A DNA stretch of 64,000 bases from Moraxellaceae bacterium (GTDB lineage: Bacteria > Pseudomonadota > Gammaproteobacteria > Pseudomonadales > Moraxellaceae). Positions 53,289 to 61,886 of the stretch are shown piece after piece. A model generated the notes under the pieces. It was not told the DNA's origin. It worked only from the letters and a program-made list of their open reading frames with translations, and ran no database searches. A program made the position numbers and the translations under genes. The stretch is from assembly GCA_024234595.1 (NCBI GenBank), contig JACKNZ010000010.1, forward strand, positions 62,001 to 126,000, written 5' to 3'. The first letter of the stretch is position 1. Every line of letters begins with the position of its first letter.

Positions 53289-55892
53289 TTATCTTGCTAT
53301 CTTTGCTTTGAGCTGTTGATAAACACCGTAACCGTTTTCGTCTTTTTTAACAGCCATTAAAAATAAAGTTTTGCCATTACTGGCGGCTTCCCATTTACGG
53401 CCAATGGCATTTTTTTCTTTACTGTCATCATTCGTCACCAACTGGTCGCCTTTATATTCCACAACTAATAAACGCCCATCATTGAGCATTGCTACAAAAT
53501 CAGGATAAAACTTGCCTGTTGCTGTGGGCAGCCAAAACGCATTTTTAGGGTCACTTTCCAAGTTTCTTACCCAGTAGGCCAGTTTATTTTCTGCATGCAA
53601 TCGTTCAAAGCTCTTAGCACAGTCAATCTCTTCGTTATTCATATCCGCAATAACAGCAAAATAATGCTTAGGAAACTTTAAGCCGCCGCGATAAAAGGCT
53701 TTAGGCGAATAATTGACCCTACTAAAATCAATACTAAAGTTAAATGATGTTTCGACCATCGGATTATCTAGCAGTAAGGTCTGAAAGCCTGTTGTTGCTG
53801 CCTTTTGACGATAAGCACTGATTTTTTCGAGTAGCACTTTTTGCAAAATGAATTTTGCGCGTACCAATAAATCTAAGCTAAAGCCACGTTGTTGTTGAAG
53901 GTGGGTAATCATACGCTGTACAAACGTAAGCATGGTGATGGGTTGCACGTCTATTTGATGTACACGCCTATCTAACCATTCAACTAATTCAAGCTCTGTC
54001 CAATCTTGCTGATAAGCTAAAGATAGCTGCGCTTGTGCGGTCAATAATTGCCAGACAATTTGCTCATTTTCTATATCAAAGGCAAAGGTTTTGCTGTTTT
54101 CATCAAAACTAAATTCGGGCAAGGTGGTGGGATAGTCTAATAAGTTCCAGCCTTGTAATTCTAATATGGTGTCTTTTACTGCAAGCTCTAATTCACCTTG
54201 CTCCAATAGGCACAACATTGGCACACTAAACGGTAAGCCTTGCTCTTGAGGTGATTTTTGCTTTTCTAGTTGCTTTTTATATTCGGTAATGACCGCGACC
54301 GCGTATGTTTGTTCTTTTTTGGGCAAGGCGGCAATCAATTTTTGTTCTAAGGCTAAAGGCAAGTCAGATTTGACAGTGATTTTTATTTGACCGTCCGCTA
54401 AAGGCTGAATGTCAATGGCTTCAAGTTCCTGCTTAGTCAATTCATAGATGCTTGGTGCTTCACTGACAGTAAACGCCAGTTGTGGCTTTGGCTTAAAAAG
54501 TGGTAAGTCATCAGTATTTTCTAATAAGGGCTGTTGTACATTAACATATTGGTCGGCTTCTTCTTTCTCAAAGCCCATTGTTGTTAGCATTTCTTTTAAT
54601 TGTATCGCTCCTTGATAAAAGTCAGGGCTACAAACATGAGCATAGGCTTTATTCAAGTCATCTTGCGCTTGTTTGGTGGCAAAGGGCATACGCAATACCC
54701 GACCAAGTAACTGCTCAATGTCTTTACTAGAGCGTATATTGGCTACCGAACAAAACACATAAGCATACGAGCAATCCCAGCCTTCTTTAAGTGCTTGAAC
54801 AGTAATAATAATTTCTATTTTGCAATCTGGGGAAAATAAATCAACGTTTTCTAGCTCACGCTGATTGCCTGTAGCAATGGCAATGGTGTTAGGGTCTATT
54901 TGTTCATTATTGATTAAATGCTGTTTGAGGGCATCAACATTCACCGCTTTGTCAGCATTTTCGGCTTGAATAAGCAACAAAGGACGAATAGGTGATGCGC
55001 TTTGTTGGGTAATTTGTGCTAAGCGTTTTCGATTGGCCACCGCGTCTCTAACGGCGGCTTCCCATGTGCTATGTTCTGTGAGCAAAATGGGCAGTTTAAT
55101 CATTTCTTCGTCTTTTAACTCGCCTGCGGATACACGATACAAGACATTGCTACCTGTTTTTTTGTCATTATCTGGTGTGGCGGTAAACTCAATAATACAA
55201 GCTGGCGATAGCCGTTGTAACACTTCAAAAGTGAGCTTGGTTCGGGCGTTGTGGGCTTCGTCTAGTAATACTAAAGGTCGATGTAGATGCAAAACATTGG
55301 CAAAAGAGTATTTGAGCTTGCCATTTTCTAAACATTCCAAGCCTGTGTTGGTAGTCACCTGATTAAAATGAGTTTCTAAGGCTTCTTTGTGATTGTAAAC
55401 GTCACGGCCTTCGGTTTTGTCAACTCTAAACGTTTGTAGTGTACCAATGACAATACATACATTTTGGCTAATATCTTGCGGTTGTATTTCTTCTAATTGC
55501 GTTACATCAAACACGCGGACTTTGCCATTAAATTTATCGTCTAGAGCTTGGCGATACGGGTGTCTTGGATTGCGTAAAGCATTATAGGTTTGAGTGCGAA
55601 TGGTATTGCTAGGCACAAGCCAAAGCACAAGGGGATATTCTTGCTCAAGGTAATTTTCAGCGGCGATGTTAATACTATGTGCCGCTAAAATCGTTTTACC
55701 ACCACCTGTGGGTAAACGTAAGCACACATAAGGAATTTTATCTAAGCCTTGAATGTGTCGATATAACGGAATTGCCCCTGTGCTTTTGCCAACACATTGA
55801 ATAAAAGCGGTTTGTGGGTCGGTAATACGCGCTCTTTGCAAATAGGTTTTTAGGGCATTGAGGGCGTTATCTTGATATCTTTTGAGTTTCAT
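53289..55892 (-). CDS. res: Type III restriction enzyme, Res subunit
   Basis: 867 residues. SF2 helicase domain with Walker A LPTGGGKTILAA (about residue 60-71), DEAH box in LVLLDEAHNART, and FTATPD. Motif VI-like QLLGRVLRMPFA is near residue 390. The C terminus has a PD-(D/E)XK nuclease core: YPDFVAMLNDGRLLVVEYKG in its PD and EYK elements. Needs Mod to recognise sites and ATP to translocate. Starts 1 bp after the mod stop, so it is coupled. No frameshift seen. Confidence 0.93.
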   Translation of the reverse strand: MKLKRYQDNALNALKTYLQRARITDPQTAFIQCVGKSTGAIPLYRHIQGLDKIPYVCLRLPTGGGKTILAAHSINIAAENYLEQEYPLVLWLVPSNTIRTQTYNALRNPRHPYRQALDDKFNGKVRVFDVTQLEEIQPQDISQNVCIVIGTLQTFRVDKTEGRDVYNHKEALETHFNQVTTNTGLECLENGKLKYSFANVLHLHRPLVLLDEAHNARTKLTFEVLQRLSPACIIEFTATPDNDKKTGSNVLYRVSAGELKDEEMIKLPILLTEHSTWEAAVRDAVANRKRLAQITQQSASPIRPLLLIQAENADKAVNVDALKQHLINNEQIDPNTIAIATGNQRELENVDLFSPDCKIEIIITVQALKEGWDCSYAYVFCSVANIRSSKDIEQLLGRVLRMPFATKQAQDDLNKAYAHVCSPDFYQGAIQLKEMLTTMGFEKEEADQYVNVQQPLLENTDDLPLFKPKPQLAFTVSEAPSIYELTKQELEAIDIQPLADGQIKITVKSDLPLALEQKLIAALPKKEQTYAVAVITEYKKQLEKQKSPQEQGLPFSVPMLCLLEQGELELAVKDTILELQGWNLLDYPTTLPEFSFDENSKTFAFDIENEQIVWQLLTAQAQLSLAYQQDWTELELVEWLDRRVHQIDVQPITMLTFVQRMITHLQQQRGFSLDLLVRAKFILQKVLLEKISAYRQKAATTGFQTLLLDNPMVETSFNFSIDFSRVNYSPKAFYRGGLKFPKHYFAVIADMNNEEIDCAKSFERLHAENKLAYWVRNLESDPKNAFWLPTATGKFYPDFVAMLNDGRLLVVEYKGDQLVTNDDSKEKNAIGRKWEAASNGKTLFLMAVKKDENGYGVYQQLKAKIAR

Positions 55893-55893
55893 A

Positions 55894-57438
55894 TTAACGC
55901 GCCTTAATGTCGTAAGGAGTTTGCTTAAAGGTGATTTGTTTTAGGTCTAATGTTTCTTGGCCAACACGGGTACTTTCGCCGTAAATCACTTTTTGGCCGT
56001 CATGAGGCGGTAAATCTCGCAAGACTTGACGCGTTAAAACATTGCCCATGTTAGGGCGTTTGTCGCCTAAGATGCCGTTATATAACAGGTAATAAGCAGT
56101 GTTGTTGTGTATGCCTAATAAGGGGCTGCTTAACCCCCTCCCTGCCTCCCCCTTGTCAAGGGGAGGAGAAAAAGGTGTTTTGGTTTCGCTAAACCATACA
56201 TGGGCGGCCAAGTCTGCAAAATGTATGTTGGGGTTTATTTGGCCTTGCGTGTCAAAAATAGGCGCACCTAGCGTATAAAACTTAACACCGCCACCACCTT
56301 GCCAATTAACGGCTTGGCTGATGCCGCCTTGCTCACCTTCAATGACTTTTTTAAGACGTGGTAGGCAATGGCTTAAAGCATGGTCGCCCATTTCTATGCC
56401 AATGTAACGGCGATTCATTTTATGAGCTACAGCGGCGGTTGTGCCACTGCCTAAAAAGCTGTCTAGGACTAAATCGCCTTCGTTGGTAGCGATATGTAAA
56501 ATACGTTGGATAAGGCGTTCGGGCTTTGGGGTATCAAAAGCATCACTTCCACCAAATAATACATTTATTTCTTTTTTTGCTTCTTGATTATGTCCAACTT
56601 CATTATTCATCCACCATGTCCATGCATTTTGTCCTTGAATATCGACCAAATAGGTTTTTTTTCTTGGAACGCCTGCTCCGTCTTTACCAAACCAAATTCT
56701 TCCCGCTTGAATTTCTTCCTCCATCCTTTCTTGAGTAAACCTCCAGCATAAATTACTTGGTAGCTCTATCTCTCGACCTTTTGGTGTTGTTAGTTTATAA
56801 AACTGAGATGCGGTAGCATGGCCAGCCTGAGCCGTACAATCTGTTGAAGCCCAAGCTCCTCGTGGGTCATTATCAGGATTCTTAAAGTCTTTTCTGCGAG
56901 ACTCACTAATATCAAGCTGGTTGAATGATTGATAGCCAGAAGATGACTTCCCATACACAATAATATGCTCGTGAGCAGCTCCTAGCCGTAATCTATTATC
57001 AGGAGAAGTTCGTTTCTGCCAAACCACATTCGCCACAAAATTCCGCCGACCAAATACCTCATCCATCAATACTTTTAAATAATGACCTTCGTTATCGTCA
57101 ATACTCACCCAAATACTACCGTCCTCCGCCAACAACTCACGCAACAACACCAAACGCGGATACATCGTACTTAACCACTTGCTATGCTCCACATTATCAT
57201 CGTAATGCTCAAACGCACTTTTAGTATTGTAAGGAGGGTCAATATAAATACACTTTACTTGCCCTGCATAATAGGGCAACAGACTTTTTAGTGCGTCTAA
57301 GTTGTCGCCTTGTATTAGCATATTGGACGTATTAGCATCACCCACACTCAAACTAGGGTCGGCTTGCAACACACGATAGGGAACTTTTGGCGCGTTTTGT
57401 AAATCGTCTTCCCGACTTAACCAGTGCAAAATAGGCAT
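55894..57438 (-). CDS. mod: Type III restriction-modification N6-adenine methyltransferase, Mod subunit
   Basis: 514 residues from ATG 57438. A longer open frame to 57531 begins inside a palindromic repeat (GGCGCATTATAATGCGCC), so the inner ATG is preferred. Beta-class order: catalytic DPPY in IYIDPPYNTKS precedes the SAM motif LDSFLGSGTTA. The middle target-recognition region (about 190-300) is variable. About residue 420-435 the peptide SPPLDKGEAGRGL comes from an intergenic-type repeat that has entered the gene in frame. The protein methylates adenine in an asymmetric site that Res then uses. Res follows at 1 bp. Confidence 0.93.
   Translation of the reverse strand: MPILHWLSREDDLQNAPKVPYRVLQADPSLSVGDANTSNMLIQGDNLDALKSLLPYYAGQVKCIYIDPPYNTKSAFEHYDDNVEHSKWLSTMYPRLVLLRELLAEDGSIWVSIDDNEGHYLKVLMDEVFGRRNFVANVVWQKRTSPDNRLRLGAAHEHIIVYGKSSSGYQSFNQLDISESRRKDFKNPDNDPRGAWASTDCTAQAGHATASQFYKLTTPKGREIELPSNLCWRFTQERMEEEIQAGRIWFGKDGAGVPRKKTYLVDIQGQNAWTWWMNNEVGHNQEAKKEINVLFGGSDAFDTPKPERLIQRILHIATNEGDLVLDSFLGSGTTAAVAHKMNRRYIGIEMGDHALSHCLPRLKKVIEGEQGGISQAVNWQGGGGVKFYTLGAPIFDTQGQINPNIHFADLAAHVWFSETKTPFSPPLDKGEAGRGLSSPLLGIHNNTAYYLLYNGILGDKRPNMGNVLTRQVLRDLPPHDGQKVIYGESTRVGQETLDLKQITFKQTPYDIKAR
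56131..56172. repeat. Palindromic repeat inside mod
   Basis: CCCCCTTGTCAAGGGG with flanking CTCCCTGC and AGGAG. It resembles the CCCCCTTT...AAAGGGGG unit nested in repeat copy B. It adds about 14 residues to Mod without breaking the frame. Confidence 0.7.
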
Positions 57439-57511
57439 AGTGTTATCATTTATAAGATATTGAATAAGTGGCGAATTATGCCACTTGTAAAAAATATAGC
57501 TAGTCTCGTCA

Positions 57512-57660
57512 GGCGCATTATAATGCGCCATTTTAAGCCATAAACATGAATATTTGTCTAACGTACATAATGGTGCATTACGCTATCGCTAATGCTACCC
57601 TACGACTGACTTCGACTCCGCTCAGTCAACGCAAAAATGCGCCCTGAGCGCAGTCGAAGG
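57512..57660. repeat. Two palindromic repeats between mod and prlC
   Basis: GGCGCATTATAATGCGCC (57512-57529) matches the element at 36077. Further on, CTTCGACTCCGCTCAG (57610-57625) and CTGAGCGCAGTCGAAG (57643-57658) form an imperfect inverted repeat that ends just before the prlC stop. The latter is related to the repeat at 61806-61857. Confidence 0.8.
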
Positions 57661-57661
57661 G

Positions 57662-59671
57662 TTAAGCCTTTTCCAAACCACTATGACGCAATAAGGCATC
57701 AATGTTTGGCTCGCGTCCTCTAAATGCCACAAACAAGTCTAATGCAGGTTGACTGCCGCCTTTGGCCAACACATTTTGTCTAAACGATAAGCCTGTTTCG
57801 CGGTTAAAAATGCCTTCTTGTTCAAAGCGTGAAAAGGCATCGCTCGACAACACTTCGGCCCATTTATAGCTGTAATAACCTGCGGCATAACCACCTGCAA
57901 AAATATGGCTAAAACTATGCTGAAAACGATTAAAGGCAGGAGGAGGCATCACGCTCACCTCATTACGTACCGCATTTAATGTCTCTTGAATACCTTGTGC
58001 GGTTAAAGGTGCTTGGCTATGAATACGCAAATCAAACAGAGCAAACTCTAATTGGCGTAAGGTTTGTAAACCTGATTGAAAGTTTTTTGCCGCTAACAAA
58101 TTGTCTAATAATGCTTTAGGCAAGGCCTCGCCTGTCTCAATATGTTGAGTCATTAAGGCAAGGGCTTGTTCTTCCCAACACCAATGCTCCATAAATTGAC
58201 TGGGTAACTCCACCGCATCCCACGCCACCCCATGAATCCCACCCACCGCCGTAACATCGACTTCGGTCAGCATATGATGTAAACCATGACCAAACTCATG
58301 GAACAAGGTAATCACTTCATCATGGGTTAATAAAGCAGGTTTGTCGCCAACAGGGGGATTAAAGTTACAGGTTAAAAAGGCAATGGGCAGTTGTGTTGCG
58401 CGGCGTGATTGGCAATTGCTCATCCATGCACCACCGCGTTTATTGGCGCGGGCATAAGGGTCTAAATAAAATGAGGCAATGGTTTTGCCTTGTTCACTGA
58501 TGGTGTAATAGGTAACATCTTCTGCCCAAACATCAACTTGTTGAGCGCGAATGTCTACGCCATACAAACGTTCAGCAATTTTAAATAAACCATCAATCAC
58601 CATCGGCGCAGGGAAATACGCTCTTAATACTTCTTGCGACAAATTGTGTTTTTGCTGTTTGAGTTTTTCCGAGACATAACTGGTGTCCCACGGTTGCAAA
58701 TCATTGATTCCCAACGTTGCAGCAAATTCGCGTAATTCGGCTAAGTCTTGTTGTGCCGCTGGTTTGGCGCGTTGCGCCAACTCTTGTAAAAACTGCATGA
58801 CCACATCAACCGAAGAAGCCATTTTTGGCACTAAAGACAATTGTGCGTAGTTGTCATAACCTAATAATTGCGCTTGCTCATAACGCAAACTTAAAATTTC
58901 GGCCATGAATGCGGAGTTATCAAATTTGCCATCGGCACTTAATTCGGAAGCGCGAGTCACATAAGCGGTATAAACTTCTTGGCGCAAAGCACGGTCATTG
59001 GCGTAAGTCATTACTGCTAAATATGCAGGAATATCCAAGGTTGCCACATGACCTGTTAAACCACGTTGTTGGGCTAATTGTGCCAGTAAACCTTGATGCG
59101 CTTCGGGTAAGCCTTGTAATTCAGTGTCGGTTAAGGGTTTATGCCATGCTTGTGTCGCATCTAATAAATTATCGGCAAACTTAGCACTCAAGGCTGATAA
59201 ACGTTCTTCGATTTCGGCAAAACGTTGTTTTTTGTCATCAGCTAAGGCCACACCACTGAGTTTAAAATCGCGTAGGGCGTTTTTAATGGTTTGTTGTTGG
59301 GCGGTGCTGAGTTGTTCAAAGTCGGCACTGTCGGCTAATTGTTGGTAGCTTTGATAGAGTTTGCTGTTTTGGCCAATTTCGGTGTAATAGGCAGAAATTT
59401 TAGCTAAACACTGATTATAGGCATCACGCCAAGCAGGGCTGTTGGTAACAGCATTTAAATGACTGACTAACGACCATGCTTTGCTGAGTGTGTCATCTAG
59501 TTCTTCTAATTGAGCAGGTAATGATTGCCATGTGGGTTGCTGTTGGTCAGCAATAGCCGCAATTTTTTCACGGTTATGGCTTAATAGTTGTTCGATGGTT
59601 GGAACAACAAGCTCAGGGGTGATTTGGGAAAAAGCAGGGAGTTGTTGTTGGGTGAGTAGAGGATTAGTCAT
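57662..59671 (-). CDS. prlC: Oligopeptidase A (M3 zinc metallopeptidase)
   Basis: 669 residues from ATG 59671 (GGA eight bases upstream); seven further codons to ATG 59692 have no ribosome site. E. coli OpdA has 680 residues. Zinc motif HEFGHGLHHML holds the HExxH, with the third ligand Glu in VAWDAVELPSQFMEHW. Cytoplasmic enzyme that degrades short peptides, including signal peptides and lipoprotein signal fragments. Neighbour yheV has been parted from it by the restriction system. Confidence 0.95.
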   Translation of the reverse strand: MTNPLLTQQQLPAFSQITPELVVPTIEQLLSHNREKIAAIADQQQPTWQSLPAQLEELDDTLSKAWSLVSHLNAVTNSPAWRDAYNQCLAKISAYYTEIGQNSKLYQSYQQLADSADFEQLSTAQQQTIKNALRDFKLSGVALADDKKQRFAEIEERLSALSAKFADNLLDATQAWHKPLTDTELQGLPEAHQGLLAQLAQQRGLTGHVATLDIPAYLAVMTYANDRALRQEVYTAYVTRASELSADGKFDNSAFMAEILSLRYEQAQLLGYDNYAQLSLVPKMASSVDVVMQFLQELAQRAKPAAQQDLAELREFAATLGINDLQPWDTSYVSEKLKQQKHNLSQEVLRAYFPAPMVIDGLFKIAERLYGVDIRAQQVDVWAEDVTYYTISEQGKTIASFYLDPYARANKRGGAWMSNCQSRRATQLPIAFLTCNFNPPVGDKPALLTHDEVITLFHEFGHGLHHMLTEVDVTAVGGIHGVAWDAVELPSQFMEHWCWEEQALALMTQHIETGEALPKALLDNLLAAKNFQSGLQTLRQLEFALFDLRIHSQAPLTAQGIQETLNAVRNEVSVMPPPAFNRFQHSFSHIFAGGYAAGYYSYKWAEVLSSDAFSRFEQEGIFNRETGLSFRQNVLAKGGSQPALDLFVAFRGREPNIDALLRHSGLEKA

Positions 59672-59781
59672 GCGGATGTCCAAGTTATTCATAAAATTAC
59701 ATACATTTTAAAGCGAGTTTTTAGTTTTTAGGCTATTTGTTAGTTTGAATTATGTTAGAGAATTTGTAACGGTCTTGTTTT

Positions 59782-59944
59782 GTAGCGTGTGGTTGAGGAA
59801 CGAAACCCACGATTAATGGGAGTTTTTAAATAGGGCTTTTCTTTGTTTATGTTGATGGAATTAAACCGACAAAACCTGTCTTCGAGATTTGTTTAAGGTG
59901 ATTTTTGCAAATGATGAGTTTTGTTCCTCAACCCATTCTACACA
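59782..59944. repeat. GTAG-palindromic repeat, copy 1
   Basis: Starts GTAGCGTGTGGTTGAGGAAC and ends with the inverted form GTTCCTCAACCCATTCTAC. The middle is AT-rich and includes CCCACGATTAATGGG. It ends at the stop codon of the orphan gene at 59945. The 273-bp gap before prlC holds nothing else that I can support. Confidence 0.8.
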
Positions 59945-60367
59945 CTAAGGTATAGAACTTAAAGGTACAACCGTATAACCAGCCTGAGTTAATTCATCAG
60001 CCCAATGTTCTAAAGTTATACGATAAATTTCTTTGAAGAAAAGTCTATAATCTTGTATTTTCCAGCCAGATGGAAAATATAAACAACCGTCATCATCAGG
60101 CTCTAGCAGTGCCTCAAAATTATAACTCTCACATTGCAAAGCATCTGCAAGTGCTTTAACTACAATGGCCTTATGTGCTGTTGTATAAATGCGATTTTTA
60201 ACTTCAAAAAAGTATTTATTAAATAAGGGTACCATTTGTTCAAAATTATTTGGGTCGAATTGACACAAATAATCTTCCCATTCTTCTCGGTCATATACCT
60301 GAAAGGGTGCTAAGGCACAAGCTGGACTTGCCGAAAAGTCAACCGTACTATTAGGGTACTTCAACAT
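59945..60367 (-). CDS. Orphan hypothetical protein between repeats
   Basis: 140 residues from ATG 60367. A longer frame to 60406 would translate the flanking repeat, so the inner ATG is preferred; GAG-rich sequence lies upstream of it. The protein is acidic (about DDDGC, EPDDDG) and rich in aromatic residues (WEDYLCQF, YRLFFKEIY), cytoplasmic, with no membrane segment. I do not recognise the family. It is boxed in on both sides by copies of the GTAG palindromic repeat, whose ends abut its own stop and the stop of the Dyp gene. It could be a small acquired gene; immunity-like proteins sometimes look this way, but nothing supports a function. Confidence 0.6.
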   Translation of the reverse strand: MLKYPNSTVDFSASPACALAPFQVYDREEWEDYLCQFDPNNFEQMVPLFNKYFFEVKNRIYTTAHKAIVVKALADALQCESYNFEALLEPDDDGCLYFPSGWKIQDYRLFFKEIYRITLEHWADELTQAGYTVVPLSSIP

Positions 60368-60377
60368 AGTAAATCTC

Positions 60378-60451
60378 GTAGCGTGTGGTTGAGGAACGAA
60401 ACCCACAACAATTCAATCGTGGATTTCCTTTGCCAAGCCATTCTACAACAC
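60378..60451. repeat. GTAG-palindromic repeat, copy 2
   Basis: Starts GTAGCGTGTGGTTGAGGAAC, has inner dyad CCCACaacaattcaatCGTGG, and ends CCATTCTAC at about 60446. Its far end contains the TAG stop of the Dyp gene. Confidence 0.8.
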
Positions 60452-61315
60452 TGCTAACTGTACTCGGCCATCCTTCACAGGCGGACACCAAAAATAAGCC
60501 CCTGTGATTGGCCGTGTAAACTGAAATAGGGCATCTTGAATGCCATCTTCAAGGCCAACCATACGCCGTAATTGTGCCGCAAATGCTTGACTTGAATGAC
60601 CAAAAGCGACAAACATCAAACCTCCGTCCACGCCTGACGACCACGGCATAGAACGACGCAATACAAAGGCTTCTGGGCTAAAACTTTCTTGGGCAGTACG
60701 TTTAACATGAGCCGATTCAGGCGCATCATCTAACTCTTCGTTATCATCTTTGCGTCGACCAATGGCATTATCTTGTTGTTCATTGCTCATCCTGTTAAAG
60801 CTTGGCATATGATGTAGCCATTGTTGCACCGCAACCACACTACCGCCATTTAACTGGGGATTTTCATCAGCCACAAAAGCGGCGGCTATCGCCGCTTCAT
60901 CGTGCGGATTCTCTGTGCCATCTTCATAACCAGTTAAATCGCGACCACCCAAATGGCAAAAAGCATCGACAATTTGAGTACAATCAAAAGCGGCCTCTAA
61001 GGTTTTAATCAGTTGTTGGCTTAATAACAACAGCTCACCACGCTCAGAACCACGCACCCATAACCAAACATCGGCAGGAGTAGAAGGAATATTAATACCT
61101 GCACTGGTATAAGCAGGAAAGTTTGGCAAATGCGGATGTGCTAAATCTAATTGTAATAACAAAGATTTACCTAAACCCAAGACAACTTGTTCACCATCAA
61201 CCATGGCACATAACTGTTGTAAACAAGCTTTAACTTGGCTTGGATCATATTGTTGAAAAGTCAAATAACGGCCAACTGGGGGAATGTTGGCTAAAATACC
61301 ACGTTGATAACTCAC
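60443..61315 (-). CDS. Dyp-type haem peroxidase
   Basis: 290 residues, close to YfeX (299). GxxDG motif TGYEDGTENP gives the catalytic Asp132; proximal haem histidine is His203 in ESAHVKRT; distal arginine is in FVLRRSMPW. Haem peroxidase of the Dyp B-type, cytoplasmic as no signal peptide is seen. Start GTG 61315 with GAGG about eight bases upstream. It follows the MerR gene by 3 bp, so it is probably regulated with it. Confidence 0.93.
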   Translation of the reverse strand: MSYQRGILANIPPVGRYLTFQQYDPSQVKACLQQLCAMVDGEQVVLGLGKSLLLQLDLAHPHLPNFPAYTSAGINIPSTPADVWLWVRGSERGELLLLSQQLIKTLEAAFDCTQIVDAFCHLGGRDLTGYEDGTENPHDEAAIAAAFVADENPQLNGGSVVAVQQWLHHMPSFNRMSNEQQDNAIGRRKDDNEELDDAPESAHVKRTAQESFSPEAFVLRRSMPWSSGVDGGLMFVAFGHSSQAFAAQLRRMVGLEDGIQDALFQFTRPITGAYFWCPPVKDGRVQLAVL

Positions 61316-61318
61316 TAT

Positions 61319-61696
61319 TTATTCCTCATCTATAGGCGTGCAGTCACGACGCAAAGGGCAATCTGTGCCAATCGGCAAGGTACTTAAACGCTGGCGTAAT
61401 TGTTGTAGGCTGTTAATCCGTTGATCAATGAGACGTACCTTATCAGCAACAAAATTTTCTACTAACACTGGGGCTAATTGGCCGCCTGCCAACATGGGTA
61501 AAATACTGGCAATTTCACGTAAAGAAAAACCTAACTCTTGGGCAAGCTTAATAAAATTTACCGTGTCTAGTGTTGCAGGCGTGTAATTTTTATAACCATT
61601 ACCTAGCCTAAAGCCTGTAATTAAGCCTTGTTTTTCATAAAAACGAATCGTATCTCGGCTCACTTGAGCCGCTTGAGCAAGTTCACCAATTAACAT
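61319..61696 (-). CDS. MerR-family transcriptional regulator
   Basis: 125 residues from ATG 61696; eleven more codons upstream lie in the operator. N-terminal MerR winged helix, with IGELAQAAQVSRDTIRFYEKQGL (first and last parts), then a dimerisation coiled coil. Near the C terminus Cys113 and Cys119 (CPLRRDC) resemble a metal- or thiol-sensing pair. A MerR-type elongated promoter lies just upstream on the other strand. It probably senses a metal, electrophile or oxidant and controls both the Dyp peroxidase and the divergent SDR gene. Effector unknown. Confidence 0.9.
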   Translation of the reverse strand: MLIGELAQAAQVSRDTIRFYEKQGLITGFRLGNGYKNYTPATLDTVNFIKLAQELGFSLREIASILPMLAGGQLAPVLVENFVADKVRLIDQRINSLQQLRQRLSTLPIGTDCPLRRDCTPIDEE

Positions 61697-61707
61697 GCAA
61701 AAAGTCC

Positions 61708-61739
61708 TTGACCTTGGAGTGTACTCCATAGTTTAGAGT
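61708..61739 (+). promoter_or_regulatory. MerR-type operator-promoter
   Basis: On the plus strand TTGACC (61708-61713) and TAGAGT (61734-61739) are 20 bases apart, the long spacing typical of MerR targets. Between them is the dyad CCTTGGAGT-GT-ACTCCATAG. The direction is toward the SDR gene at 61887, while the MerR gene lies on the other side. Confidence 0.75.
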
Positions 61740-61805
61740 GTCTATCAATAAATGCAAACTTTAACAATGCTGACGTATTTCACTTGTCATTTCGTTTATT
61801 TGGTT

Positions 61806-61857
61806 TTGACTTCGCTCAACCAACACTAAATGTACCCTGAGCTGAGTCGAAGGGTGA
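61806..61857. repeat. TTCGACT-type palindromic repeat
   Basis: TTGACTTCGCTCAACC and a facing TACCCTGAGCTGAGTCGAA form an imperfect inverted repeat related to 57610-57658. It lies between the MerR operator and the SDR gene, within the leader. Confidence 0.75.
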
Positions 61858-61886
61858 AGTATTAAGCTTAAACGAGGAGAACAATC

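Noticed and set aside
57439..57531. 31-codon N-terminal extension of Mod
   Set aside because: It starts inside the GGCGCATTATAATGCGCC palindrome, whose translation is not expected to be part of the enzyme.
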